From Pithys albifrons albifrons (taxonomy: Eukaryota > Chordata > Aves > Passeriformes > Thamnophilidae): a stretch of 64,000 bases of DNA. Shown piece by piece: positions 22,736 to 34,234 of this stretch. The stretch lies in contig NC_092467.1 of assembly GCF_047495875.1 (NCBI RefSeq), forward strand, positions 32,463,378 through 32,527,377, read 5' to 3'. Every line of letters begins with the position of its first letter. The stretch's first letter is position 1. Below the pieces are notes generated by a model. The model did not search any database. It had not been told where the DNA came from and saw only the letters and a program-made list of their open reading frames with translations. A program made the translations under genes and the position numbers.

Positions 22736-23105
22736 CTAGAATGGTTTGGGTTGGAAGGGGTCTTAAAACTCATCTTGTTCCACCCCCTGCCATGGGCAGG
22801 AACACCTTCCACCATTCCAAAGGGAGGTGGATTTCCAGAAAAGTAGGGGACTTTGCAGAAACACACAGACTGAGATGGCTGCCTTGGAAGCCTGCCCTGA
22901 TTTTGGGAAGGAAACTCCCAAGTCCCTGGGATTACATTTCACAGAATCCCAGAATGGTTTGGCTTGGAAAGGACTTCAAAGCCCTCCTCATTCCACCTCT
23001 TGTCATGGGCAGGAACACCTTCCACTGTCCCAGGTTGCTCCAAGCCCCATCCAACCTGGCCTTGGACACTCCCAGGGATGAGGAGTCCACAATCTCCAGG
23101 ACTCT
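22736..23105 (-). mobile_element. Two nested or adjacent CR1 3'-end fragments
   Basis: 22736-22822 (GAATGGTTTGGGTTGGAAGG, CATGGGCAGGAACACCTTCC) and 22940-23105 (CCAGAATGGTTTGGCTTGG, CCATCCAACCTGGCCTTGG) are both minus-strand CR1 ends, separated by about 115 bases of other sequence. Confidence 0.85.
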
Positions 23106-24712
23106 GCTCCACCACCACAGTGACTCCACAGAAGACCCTGTGAAAAGTGTCAGGGCTCTGCTCTGCAGGACAGAAATATCTTCTGCTGGTTGTTTTATTG
23201 TGCTCAGAGCATGTTTGTGTTGCTGAGGACTCACAGAACATTCACCACTAACAACATCTGACAGTTGGGCTCCCTTTGGAGGGAACTCGCTGGGAAGGGC
23301 CTCAAGGTGGGCTTGGGAAAGGGTTTGGTTTTAATGTGGGTTAAAAGAACTTGAAGTTCCTTTAAAGGACTTGAATTGATGTTAAATCACAAGGTGGAAT
23401 TCGAAAAATATTCTGAATTAAGATGATGGATCTGTTCTCTAATAATAGATGTGGGAGAAATTAGAAATTCCCCCTGTGGCCTGAGATGACAGTTGGATTT
23501 GTCAGAGTGTTCATGTCCATCCTCATCTGGATCACACACTCACCATCACCTCTGTCATCCTTCACCTTCAAACATCAGCCCTGGCTTCTTACTCAGCCTT
23601 GCTCTTGGTTGACTTATTCTCTCTTGTTATTTAAATACCAAGAGCAATAAAAGGAGAAACCATTTTATGGGGTGGGAGGAGAGCAGGTCATGGTGGGACT
23701 TGATGATCTTCTCCAAACTTCCTGACTCTGTGATTTTAAGAAGGAAGAGAACGTGGCAGGGGATGGTCAAGCACAACATTGAGAGTTGTGTCATTAATGG
23801 TGTAAATCAGGAGTGTGGAAGGGAGCTCAAAAATAGGGGATTGGTGTTTTTTTATACAGGATAATGCAACACAAAGATCTCCAGATCTTCAAGGGATGCA
23901 ATTTATCCATCACGTTGGCCAAGATTTGCAGAACCAATGGGTGGCCATTGAAAATGATGCCAACAGGAGGGCAACTGGTCCCTCAGACTGGGAGAACTGG
24001 AGCAGCCAGCCCAGAGTCCAAGCCCCAGGCAGTTACTTCTTAGGGGAGGGGGTTATTTCTTCAGTGATTCTCATCCAAACAAACACTGTATTTAATGTTA
24101 CAAATCTAATTTCCACGTTGTTAAGGATTAATTGCTCTCCCAGGACAGATCTTGATTAATTTCTGATTTCTCCTGTTAATGTGTAATGAAGGTAAGGAGA
24201 AATAAATTCGGATTATTCCGAGACTTTAAGGCAAATATTTCCTGTGCAATGAACACCAGAGGTTTATTTATTCATTCAGAGGTGCTGGGGTGGAAAGGGA
24301 TTTCTTGGTGAAAGAGCCATTGCTGGTTGTGGGTGAGTGGCAGCAAGCACTGTCAGATGCCAACTTTGTGCCTGGAGTGCCCTGGGAGCAGATCCCAGCT
24401 GGAAGTGGCACTGCCCCAGGCAGGTGTGAGGGGTTGGATTTCCCAGGTAACAACCTGAGCTACCTCTTTGCTTTCACTTCCAGTCATGGCTCAAACAAAG
24501 GGAGGACAAGGAACTGCAGCAGGTGATTAAAGCTGCCCTGGAGTGTGGGATAACTCCAGGCAAAAGCCAGGGATGCCTTCAGGAATCTTTTAGTGCCAGA
24601 GAGAGAGGAAAGTAGAATTTAGGATTTATTTTTGTTTGATTTTCTGGGATTTTGGGAGAGCATTTGGTTCAATATCTAATGAATAATTCGGGGCCACTGA
24701 TTTGTCATTGTG
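23106..24712. other. Unique intronic sequence, AT-rich
   Basis: A degraded CR1 tail may lie at 23695-23740 (GGGACTTGATGATCTTCTCC). 24060-24260 is AT-rich. No exon recognised. Confidence 0.45.
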
Positions 24713-25640
24713 CTGGTTTAAAGGTGAACCTGCAGGAGGCAGTGGTGGGTCTTGAGGGTCCCTTTAGCAATGAAGATATTGGGGTGGGTTTGTAGCCTGA
24801 GGGTTGTTTGCTGGTTGTTGCCTTCGTTGAGCTCAGAGTGGTTTTGCTGCAGCACTGATGGGCTGGTTAAAGGTGAACCTGCAGGGGACACAAACCCAAC
24901 CCAGGAGAGGTTCTAAGTCAGAGCTACAATTTAATAACAATATTACAATAAATGCCATGGCACAAAGAGAAATTGGGTTTAACCCCCAAGCCCAGCAGTG
25001 TAACCCACCCCCTGGGGCACAAACACAGGGGGGTTTGGTGGCCCCTGTGCTGAGCCCCACGTGGTGCCCCCGAGGCCAAAGGCAAAGGAAGGGACAAACC
25101 TGTTGGTGCAGATGATGGCACAGTCTGGTGGAGAGTGGGGGGCTCCTCCTGGCCAGGGGCTGCTCCTCCTCTGGATCCAAGGAGTGGTCCCAGAAGTCCC
25201 CAAAGCCCAAGATTCCATCCCCTGAGGTTTGGGTGGGAGCCCCCAGTGCCTCCCCCAGGGCAGGGAGTTCCACCCTGGGGGATCTGACTCTGGCAGTCAG
25301 GGGGGATTTTGGACTCGTTGCTGGCCCCTGAGCAGAGCTGAGCCCTCAGGTGGGTGTGGAGGTGCCAAGGAGTCCCTGCAGGGCAGTTCTCCCAGCTCCT
25401 CTGCCAGGCTTCTTTCCCAGCCAGCTCCCAGCCTGAGGGCTCAGCTGTGCCCTGGGCAGCTGCTGCCAATGGGCCCTTGGGAACAGTTGCTGGGCAATGG
25501 CCCAGAGGGTTTGGAATGCCCAGCTTTGGTCACACCCAAACTGGGATAAACTGGGCCCACCTGCTGGACTGGGACAGTCAGATGGACTAAACCCCATCCA
25601 TGGCTGCAGACAAAGAGAATAAACAAACATTGAACTGAAC
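24713..25640. mobile_element. Probable LTR-retroelement remnant (LTR-like block)
   Basis: TGCTGGTTTAAAGGTGAACC near 24713 is repeated as TGGTTAAAGGTGAACCTGCA near 24860. It leads into a GC-rich stretch (25000-25550) whose texture, with alternating CCCCAAG, CAGCAGTGTAACCC and GGCCAAAGGCAAAGG-like motifs, resembles songbird retroviral LTRs. No internal viral genes and no clear target-site duplication were found. Long open frames on both strands (24924-25469 -) have no family match. The assignment is by general resemblance only. Confidence 0.35.
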
Positions 25641-27189
25641 AGCAGCCAAAGTGAGAGGTCAGTGTGGAGGGAGGGGTGGACTTTGAAGGGCACCAGCTCT
25701 GGGAAAGGCAATGATTCCATTCTGATTGATTTCCTGAATAATCAACATTCAAATCTCCCAGCACAGGCAGGGAGGAGTTTTAATTAACACAATTAAAGTA
25801 TTAACCCTCCAAATGATGTGAGCAGGCCAGTTTTGAGAGGAGCACACAGATTTTGTGTCTAGACCCCCAAATTCCATGGAATGGTTCTGCTGAACCAAAT
25901 ATCTGATGCAGTTCTGATGCTGATCTTCTGCCATGGAATGGAAAACAAAGGGGAGGAGGTTCCCCTGGTGAGCTTGCAGTCTTAATTAACAAGCCTTAAC
26001 AAACACAATTACCAGAGATAAAGGTTAAAAAGAGAGAGGAGAGATAAAAGCAGATCTCAGATAGGGACAAGAATTAAAGCAGAGATATTGATGTTCAAGG
26101 ATCCTCCACTGAGAGCAGCACTTTCCCTCTGGAGTCTTTTCCTCCTGGATCTCTTGATCTGCGTTTTCAGAACTTTAAATGCTGGATTTCAAAGGCAAAG
26201 GAAGAATTTGGGAGACTTCAAGAACAGTGTGTTATAACATATGTCACCTTTCCAAGTAGGAGGCCCTGAGGGTTTAGAGTGGAGCAAAAAATCTCAGGAA
26301 AAAGCAGAGGTGGATTTGTTGATCTGTAGGAGGCCACAGGGACATGTTGGGGGTGGTTTTTTTGGTGTTGTTCTGGTGTTTCATGGGGCTTTACTGAGCC
26401 AGGACCCAGGAAATTGGGCTGGGGAGGGTTTTGTGGTGTTGGAAAATCGATGTCTGCAGCTCCATGGACTGAAGTTAAATTGATGTGATAACTGTGACTG
26501 GTTTTGTCACCAATAATTCCTGCCCTGAGCAGGATATTAAAGAGGACAAATGAATTAAAACCAGACCCACTACTGACTACACACTGTTATTTGACTTCCT
26601 TAATGTTAAATTAATTGTTGACAGAGATGATTTGGGCAGGTTGGGTTTGTGCTGTACTCGGAGTGATTGGGGTTTTACTTTGAAGGCAGGAGAGATCCTT
26701 CCAAATTTTGAAAAGGTCACCAGTGTTAATCATGGCAGGAAGGCAAGAAAATATCCTAATAATGACTCAACTGAAAGGAACAACCAGGATTAAAAGCTTC
26801 TTAGTGCTTAATGAGTGTGATCTTGATTAATTCATGCAATAAAGGGTTCAATGAACCATGTGGTGTAGCTGAAAAATATTTTTTTTGGAGGGGGTGGGGG
26901 AGTGTTATTTGGTTTGGAGATTTTTGGCTCCAAATTAAAAATAGGAGGTTGATGATGGGTGAGATTTCTGCTGCCTCAGGTGTCAGAGGTGTTTGCTGGA
27001 GGAGGCACCTGGGGCTGAGTTTGGTCCTGAAGAGCTGCAGGAGGTCCCTGAAGTGGGACTTCCCACTTGAAGTGGCAAACTTCTCCATGTGGAGACTCAT
27101 TTTCCAGATGGAAACCCCAAAATTGGGTGAAACTTTGCTTTTTATAAAGGCCTGGAGTGACAGGACAAAGGAGAATGGTCTGAACTCAG
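25641..27189. other. Unique intronic sequence
   Basis: AT-rich with several TTAATTAA-like sites. No supported exon or RNA gene. Confidence 0.45.
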
Positions 27190-27535
27190 GTTAATATGAG
27201 GGACACAGGAGAGGAGGCTCTAAAGAGACCTGGGAGTTCCTGAAGGGGCTCCAGGAGAGCTGGGGAGGGAGTGGGGACAAGGAATGGAGGGACAGGACAA
27301 GGGGAATGGCTTCCCACTGCCAGAGGGCAGGGATAGGTGGGATAATGGGAAGGAATTCCTGGCTGGGAGGGTGGGCAGGCCCTGGCACAGGTGCCCAGAG
27401 AAGCTGTGGCTGCCCCATCCCTTGGGAGTGTCCCAGGCCAGGCTGGACAGGGCTTGGAGCAACCTGGGCAGGTTGGAGGTGTCCCTGCCCATGGCAGGGG
27501 TGGCACTGGATGGGCTTTGAGGTCCCTTCCAACCC
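27190..27535 (+). mobile_element. CR1 3' region leading into the AACCC tract
   Basis: Sense CR1: GGGACAGGACAAGGGGAATG, GGATAATGGGAAGGAATTCC, GTGTCCCAGGCCAGGCTGG, CCCATGGCAGGGGTGGCAC, GGGCTTTGAGGTCCC, then TTCCAACCCAACCC. The CR1 tail sequence CCAACCCAA passes without a break into the (AACCC)n tract. Confidence 0.93.
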
Positions 27536-28068
27536 AACCCAACCCAACTCAACCCAACCCAACCCAACCCAGCCCAACACAACACAACACAACCAACCCA
27601 ACACAACACAACACAACCCAACACAACCCAACCCAACCCAACCCAACCCAGCCCAACCCAACCCAACACAACCCAACACAACCCAACACAACACAACCCA
27701 ACCCAACCCAACCCAGCCCAGCCCAACCCAACCCAACCCAACCCAACACAACACAACACAACCCAACCCAACCCAACCCAACCCAACCCAGCCCAACCCA
27801 ACACAACCCAACACAACACAACCCAACCCAACCCAGCCCAACCCAACCCAGCCCAGCCCAACCCAACCCAACCCAACCCAACACAACACAACCCAACACA
27901 ACCCAACCCAACACAACACAACACAACCCAGCCCAACCCAACCCAGCCCAACCCAACCCAACCCAACCCAACCCAGCCCAGCCCAACCCAACCCAACCCA
28001 ACTCAACCCAACCCGGCCCAACCCAACACAACCCAACCCAGCCCAACCCAACCCAACCCAGCCCAGCC
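27531..28068. repeat. (AACCC)n pentanucleotide tract, 538 bp, with AACAC and AGCCC variants
   Basis: About 107 pentamers, mainly AACCC with interspersed AACAC, AGCCC and rare AACTC or GGCCC. The strand is C-rich and almost lacks G on the + strand. All frames stay open, which produces long Asn/Pro/Thr/Gln and Gly/Leu/Trp/Val translations that are not genes. It is not the telomere motif (CCCTAA). Confidence 0.98.
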
Positions 28069-29604
28069 TGGAATTCTGGGATTTATGTGTTTTTAAGGCT
28101 TTCATCTGTAATATTTGTATGTTTTTTGTGCTGCTGGAAGTGTCACCTCCTTTGGTGAGGACAAGTCAGTGCAGGCCAGAAGGTCTGAGCACACAGAGAA
28201 TTCCAGGTGCCCAAAGAAGCCATTCCTGCCCAAGGATCATGGCAAAGATATTTTCCAGGAGAGAATTCCTGTGTTCAAGAGCTGTCCCAGGTCTCACAGC
28301 AACGAGATCCTGTTCTCATTTTAAGGCTTATTTATTTGTCCTCTTTTTAGTCATCCTTTCAGCACCACAAAGTGATTTCTGAAAATAAATCTCTGGCCTT
28401 CTGTGCAGTTTGGTGTTTATGGTAAAGAGGATGTAGAGATACAAGATAAAGAGCTGACAACCCAAGAAGGGACTCAGAGTTACTTGTTTATCCTCAAGGT
28501 CTTCCTTCCCCTCACCCAAAGCCTGTGACTGCTCATTAATGAGGAGCTCCCTTCAATTCAGGCACAGGAGCAGAATAAATGTGGAAGAGTTTAGCACAGT
28601 AATATTTATTAATTGTATTTTTTTATATACCAAATGATCAAGACTATTCCTATTTAATAAATATTGTGGTCTAGGAGCTTCTCCCAATAACCTACACTTG
28701 TATCCTGCATTTCATCCCATTATTCCTCCTGATACTTTTATTTTTTTCCCACTCTAATGTGGTTTTGTCCTTCTTGCATGAACATCTGAAAGCAAATGTT
28801 GACAACCAGCATGGCTGTTTTGGCTCAAAGGCCACTGTTCCCTTATTTTAACCTTCCTTTATCCTAATCCCACACTGCTTTTTAGGCTTGTTTTCTGTTT
28901 TGTTTCAGACCTGTCTGGTCTCTCACACGCACTGACACTCCAGGTGGGAGCCCTTCCTTTTGTGTGCTGGGCCTGGACTGTCCCTGTTTGTGCTCATTTT
29001 TCCTGATCATCAAGAGACTTTTCTAATGCTTCAGACACATGATCTGAAGAATCCAATTTCCTCTGAGTGTCCTGCTGTTCTTGCATCTCTCAGGCTAATG
29101 CATTTCCCTGCAGATAATTTGATGAGCTGAGGATTTAATCAGCTGCAGCATCTATTTCTGATCTGCTTTTCTGGCAGGGAGGGTTTGAATCCACATTCCA
29201 GATGAGGTGGAATGGATTGAGGCCTCATTTCTAATCCTGCATTTCATTTTTGGGGGGTGTGGGGCACCTCTTCATGGCTTTCAATGTTTTTAAGATGCTG
29301 TGGCTTTGGCTTTCAGAGCATTTCCCCTCGTGCCCCCTGCAATAATCCTTCTCTGGACTGGTTGGGTTGAGTGTTGTGATTGGTTGTCACATCTGGGCCT
29401 CCTGCTGCTCCCCATGGATTTATGTTCCATGTGCAGGATTAATCTCCAGGTCATCAATTGAAGTCTTCTGAGGACAGAGCAGGAGGAATTGGCTGTGCTG
29501 GATGTTTCTGAGTTTGTACAACATCCACTGGCTCTCCCTGCTCTTCCCTTGGCCTCCTGGTGGTGAGTCCCCACCTGGACAAGGTTGTGCTGGAGTGTCC
29601 CTGA
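28069..29604. other. Unique intronic sequence, AT-rich
   Basis: Contains TTTATTAATTGTATTTTTTT-type AT-rich DNA around 28590-28670. No exon, RNA gene or CR1 recognised. Confidence 0.5.
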
Positions 29605-30500
29605 CCACAGAATTACAGAATGAACTGGGTTGGAAGAGACCTCTGAGATCATCAATCCAACCCTTGATCCAACCCTACTGGGATCACCAGCCCAGGGCAC
29701 TCTGTGCCCTGGGCTGGTGATCCCAGTGGGGTTGGATCAAGATATGGTGGATTCTCACAGTGGGGTTGGATCAAGATGTGGTGGATTCTCACAGTAGGGT
29801 TGGATCAAGACATGGTGGATTCTCACTCAGTGCCACATCCAGTGTCATCTTAAACACCTCCAGGGATGGAGAATCCACCCCCTCTCTGGGCAGCCCATTC
29901 CAATGCCTGAGCACTCTCTCTGCAAAGAATTTATTCCTGATGTCCAACCTAAACCTCCCCTGGCAGAGCTTAAGTCCCTTCCCTTCTTGTTCTCCAGGGA
30001 CTGGGTTCTGGGCAGCCCTTCCCTCCCTGTACCTCTCTGTGTGCCCAGGACTGGGTGTTTGGCAGCCTGTGCCCCTTCCTGCATGCCCAGGAATCACAGA
30101 ATCTCAAGATGAACTGGGTGGGATGAGACATCTGAGGTCATCAAGTCCAACCCTTGATCCAACCCCGTGCCCTGGGCTGGTGATCACAGTGGGGTTGGAT
30201 CAAGACATGGTGGACTCTCATCAGTGCCACATCCAGTGTCATCTTAAACACCTCCAGGGATGGTGAATCCACCCCCTCTCTGGGCAGCCATTCCAATCCC
30301 TGAGCACTCTCTCTGTGAAGAATTTCTCTCTAATATCCAACCTAAACCTCTCCTGTGCCCTCTTGTCCTACTGTTGGTTGTCTGGGAGAAGAGACCAACC
30401 CCTCCTGGGTCCAACATCCCTTCAGGGAGTTGTGGAGAGTGCTGAGGTCCCTCCCTCACCCACCTGGACCCTGTGGAGCCCTGGGGAGAGGAGAGTCAGG
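29605..30500 (-). mobile_element. Two CR1 copies, each with foldback sequence in its 3' part
   Basis: From 29605: CAGAATGAACTGGGTTGG then GACCTCTGAGATCATC (CR1 3' end), a hairpin (CCAGCCCAGGGCAC...GTGCCCTGGGCTGG near 29690-29720), three direct units of GTTGGATCAAGA[C/T]...GGTGGATTCTCAC, then ORF2-end sequence encoding [19 protein letters not shown] on the minus strand. A second, similar end starts at about 30095 and runs to about 30500 (minus frame with [20 protein letters not shown]). Both are dead. Confidence 0.9.
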
Positions 30501-31011
30501 AGGGATTGGATTGAGTCTCTGATTGAAGTGTCTTCCTGGGTGGTTTTCCCCTCTGAGAGAGGCATTGACTGTTCAATGATTCCCATTTGCCTTCTCTGGA
30601 CCTTTCAGTGAACAAACACCATGGAATGTGTTCCTCTTGCAGCTTGTTTAGGTGAGAAAATACCCAGAACACAAATTGCAGCTCGTTAATCTGGGGGCAT
30701 CTCCCCAACTTTAATTATTTGATGTCCCCAACTCGAATTGTTACGTTAATTTTGGGCTGGTTTGAGCCCATTTGTCAGGTCTGTGTTCCCATCACACTCA
30801 AAAACCCCTCCCTGTGCTCGTGCAAAAACTGCTTTAATCCTGAAATATTGATATTAAGCCAACAGAATGGTTGGGTGCTTTTGCCTCCAGCACTAGAAAT
30901 GAATTGGTTTGTGCCTTGTAATCTGTTGCAATAACAATGTCCTTGTTCCTGCACTGATATCTCTGCTTGGTTGGCTGAGTGATCCTGTTCCTTGTAACTT
31001 CTGTTACCAGG
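30501..31011. other. Unique intronic sequence
   Basis: No exon or known repeat recognised. Confidence 0.45.
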
Positions 31012-31200
31012 ATCCCTGGGCTGGGAGGGCTTTGCCAAGGTGGGCACCGGGCACAGGGTGGGCTCCATGGGCTGGGAGGGCTTTGCCAAGGTGGGCATTG
31101 GGCACAGGGTGGGCTCCATGGGCTGGGAGGGCTTTGCCAAGGTGGGCATCGGGCCCAGGGTGGGCTCCATGGGCTGGGAGGGCTTTGCCAAGGTGGGCAT
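31012..31200 (+). repeat. 51-bp minisatellite from a CR1 3' end, about 3.6 copies (locus 1)
   Basis: GGCTGGGAGGGCTTTGCCAA then GGTGGGCATCGGGCACAGGG and TGGGCTCCATG repeat every 51 bases (TTTGCC at 31031, 31082 and so on). The same unit makes the arrays at 32.4-33.1 kb and 54.3-55.1 kb. Confidence 0.95.
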
Positions 31201-31284
31201 GATGTCTAGAAATCCCTCCTAGGGGTGTCTTTCTGTTCATGGCAGAGCTGTGGTGGGTTTTTAAGGGGCAGCCCTGAAGGAGAT

Positions 31285-32015
31285 TGTGGAATCACAGAAC
31301 AGTTTGGGTTGGGAGTGACCTCACAGACCATCTCATTCCACCCCTGCCATGGCAGGGACACCTCCCACAGTCCCAGGTGGCTCCAAGCCCTGTCCAACCT
31401 GGCCTGGGACACTCCCAGGGATGGGGCAGCCACAGCTGCTCTGGGTATTCCCAGTCCCTCTCCACCCTCCCAGCCAGGAATTCCTTCCCACTATCCCACC
31501 TATCCCTGCCCTCTGGCAGTGGGAAGCCATTCCCTGTGTCCTGTCCCTCCATCCCTCGTCCCCAGTCCCTCTCCAGCTCTCCTGGAGCTCCTTCAGGCCC
31601 TGCCAGGGGCTCTCAGGTGTCCCTGGAGCCTTCTCTTCTCCAGGTGACCCCCCCAGCTCTCCCAGCCTGGCTCCAAAGGGGCTCCAGCCCTGGAGCATCT
31701 CTGGGGTCTCCTCTGGACTCTCCAGCAGCCATTCCCCTTGTCCTGTCCCTCCATCCCTTGTCCCCAGTCCCTCTCCAGCTCTCCTGGAGCTCCTTCAGGC
31801 CCTGGCAGGGGCTCTCAGGTGTCCCTGGAGCCTTCTCTTCTCCAGGTGACCCCCCCAGCTCTCCCAGCCTGGCTCCAAAGGGGCTCCAGCCCTGGAGCAT
31901 CTCTGGGGTCTCCTCTGGACTCTCCAGCAGCCATTCCCCTTGTTCTGTCCCTCCATCCCTTGTCCCAAGTCCCTCTCCAGCTCTCCTGGAGCCCCTTCAG
32001 GCACTGGAAGGGGTC
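31285..32015 (-). mobile_element. CR1 LINE 3' region with an internal 202-bp duplication
   Basis: Begins GAACAGTTTGGGTTGGGAGT and runs through CTCCCACAGTCCCAGGTGG, TCTGGCAGTGGGAAGCC and TCCCTCCATCCC. From about 31577 a segment (CAGCTCTCCTGGAGC...GGGTCTCCTCTGGACTCTCC) recurs at about 31779 and partly at 31980, a period of 202 bases. Minus orientation. Confidence 0.9.
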
Positions 32016-32269
32016 CCATAACAACGTAGTACGTGTAGTAAAATAACAGCTCTGATGATAAGAGAACATTTCTCTTAAAAACATTACTCATATATCTATT
32101 TAAAGTCCCTTTCTTATGCAGGCAGGTGGGTGAGTACAAACCTCATCCTGCTGCAGGAAACCAAGGGGCAGGTGCCCTGTGGGGACTGTGCCCTGTTATG
32201 GCACCTCCCACCCTCTGGGTGTTGGTGCTCAGGACTGGGAGGGGAAAGGCTGGATCTGCACCCTGGAAA
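32016..32269. other. Unique spacer between two CR1-derived blocks
   Basis: Short AT-rich to mixed sequence with no feature recognised. Confidence 0.4.
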
Positions 32270-32385
32270 AGGTGGGCAGGCCCTGGCAGGGGCTGCCCAG
32301 GGAGGTTTGGAGTGCCCAGACCTGGAGGTGCCCAAGGCAGGACTGGCCGTGGCACTCAGAGCTCTGGGCTGGGGGACAAGGTGGG
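32270..32385 (+). mobile_element. CR1 3' region that founds the 51-bp array
   Basis: GGTGGGCAGGCCCTGGCAGG, GGAGTGCCCAGACCTGGAGG and GGCCGTGGCACTCAGAGCTC encode the CR1-like reading GLPREVWSAQTWRCPRQDW / LEVPKAGLAVALRALG. The next bases (GACAAGGTGGGCATCGGGCA) are the part that is amplified downstream. Confidence 0.8.
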
Positions 32386-33075
32386 CATCGGGCACAGGGT
32401 GGGCTGGGAGGGCTTTGCCAAGGTGGGCATCAGGCACAGGGTGGGCTCCATGGGCTGGGAGGGCTTTGCCAAGGTGGGCATCGGGCCCAGGGTGGGCTCC
32501 ATGGGCTGGGAGGGCTTTGCCAAGGTTGGCATCAGGCACAGGGTGGGCTCCATGGGCTGGGAGGGCTTTGCCAAGGTGGGCATCGGGCCCAGGGTGGGCT
32601 CCATGGGCTGGGAGGGCTTTGCCAAGGTGGACATCGGGCACAGGGTGGGCTCCAGGGGCTGGGAGGGCTTTGCCAAGGTGGGCATCGGGCACAGGGTGGG
32701 CTCCAGGGGCTGGGAGGGCTTTGCCAAGGTGGGCATCAGGCACAGGGTTGGCTCCAGGGGCTGGGAGGGCTTTGCCAAGGTGGGCATCGGGCACAGGGTG
32801 GGCTGGGAGGGCTTTTCCAAGGTGGCATCAGGCACATGGTGGGGTCCAGGGGCTGGGAGGGCTTTGCCAAGGTGGGCATTGGGCACAGGGTGGGCTCCAG
32901 GGGCTGGGAGGGCTTTTCCAAGGTGGGCATTGGGCACAGGGTGGGCTCCAGGGGCTGGGAGAGCTTTTTCAAGGTGGACATTGGGTACAGGGTGGGCTCC
33001 AGGGGCTGGGAGGGCTTTTCCAAGGTGGGCATCGGGCACAGGGTGGGCTCCATGGGCTGGGAGGGCTTTGCCAAC
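32386..33075 (+). repeat. 51-bp minisatellite from a CR1 3' end, about 14 copies (locus 2)
   Basis: The same unit as at 31.0 kb, with CTCCATG/CTCCAGG, GGGCACAGG/GGGCCCAGG and CTTTGCC/CTTTTCC variants; two units are shortened. The last copy ends GCTTTGCCAACCCC, like a CR1 end (TTTTCCAACCC). Several long open frames on both strands (32114-33351) exist only because 51 is divisible by three. Confidence 0.96.
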
Positions 33076-34234
33076 CCCAGTGAGTTCCTTTATCCTCCCA
33101 CCTCCAGAATAATCACTGAAATGCAAACAGGATGAGGCAGTTGGCTCCAAAGCCTGTGCCACCTGGGCACTGTGGCACTCCACCAAGGGACCATGGAAAC
33201 AACAGGCAGGATTTGGTGGCTGGTGCTGCAGCTTCCACCTTTCCACGGAGTGGGGAGAACCCACAGCCAGGAAATCTTCCCAACAATCTCGTCCCCCTAA
33301 ATTATATCCATGATTTTTATGGAACAAGAGTGAAATATTTTTAAAATCCATTAGACCTGTGTCTGGTCTAGGGCTTGAGTGAGAATGACGTTGCTTTATT
33401 TGAATTATTGAAATGATGGTCTATGAAATCCAGGTAATTATTATTTAATTACATTTTTTGATTGAATTCAGGAGCTGGCAAATGGTGCAACTCTGCTGGT
33501 TTCACTGCTGGGAAATAATTGCAGTTATTGTCTGTAGCCCCAAACTCTGTATCTCCAACTCTTTGTGCCAAAACCCCACCAGGGTTTTCATGGGCAGGAT
33601 TTAATTTTGTGGTTCTTTCTTACTGAAGTATAAATCTTTGTATGGTTAATCTGATTCTTTGGTCTCTTCTTGTCTCACACAATGAAATAAAAGCAGCCCT
33701 TTATGGTAGCCAGGGCCCTGTCTAGAAGGTTAATTATCATTTGGTGGATAATCCCTCACTCTGCTTCCAGCTGTTCTGGACAGAACTGGATTTACCCACC
33801 CACAATTTGAATTACGTCCTTAATAAGCTTCGATTTTGTTTCTTTGCCATTTGAGTGGCAATTGGCAGCCTGGATCAATGTACCCACTTAGGTGCCAGCC
33901 TCAGGAGTGTGTTTCTTGATTGGTTTGGTTTTAATTTAGCAGGACATCACTTTGTGCTCCTCACTTTCGGGGTCAAAGCTGCTTTTGCTTTGGGGACACA
34001 TTTTATGTCCCTTCCCCCAGTGAGATGAAGTCATGCAAGTGTCACTGTAAATAAAGAAATATATAATTTCTATTAATTATGTTCTGCAAGGGCCTGAACA
34101 TTTCCAAGGATTACAATAAAGATTCTTTCTGATTCCACCTTGTCTTCTTAGAAGCCTCCAGATGTCAGTTGTGTGATGGAGAGTTGTAAGGATGTCATTG
34201 CAGTGTCACCTCGTGGTTTCACAGGAGGGCAATG
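33076..34234. other. Unique intronic sequence, AT-rich
   Basis: No exon recognised. Contains two AATAAA-type hexamers (for example near 34120) without a gene context. Confidence 0.45.

Noticed and set aside
27531..28068. Interstitial telomere repeat
   Set aside because: The motif is AACCC, not CCCTAA; no TTAGGG runs were seen.
27191..28382. Long open frames rich in Asn-Pro-Thr-Gln (+) and Gly-Leu-Trp-Val (-)
   Set aside because: They are translations of the (AACCC)n tract in all frames, with no independent coding evidence.
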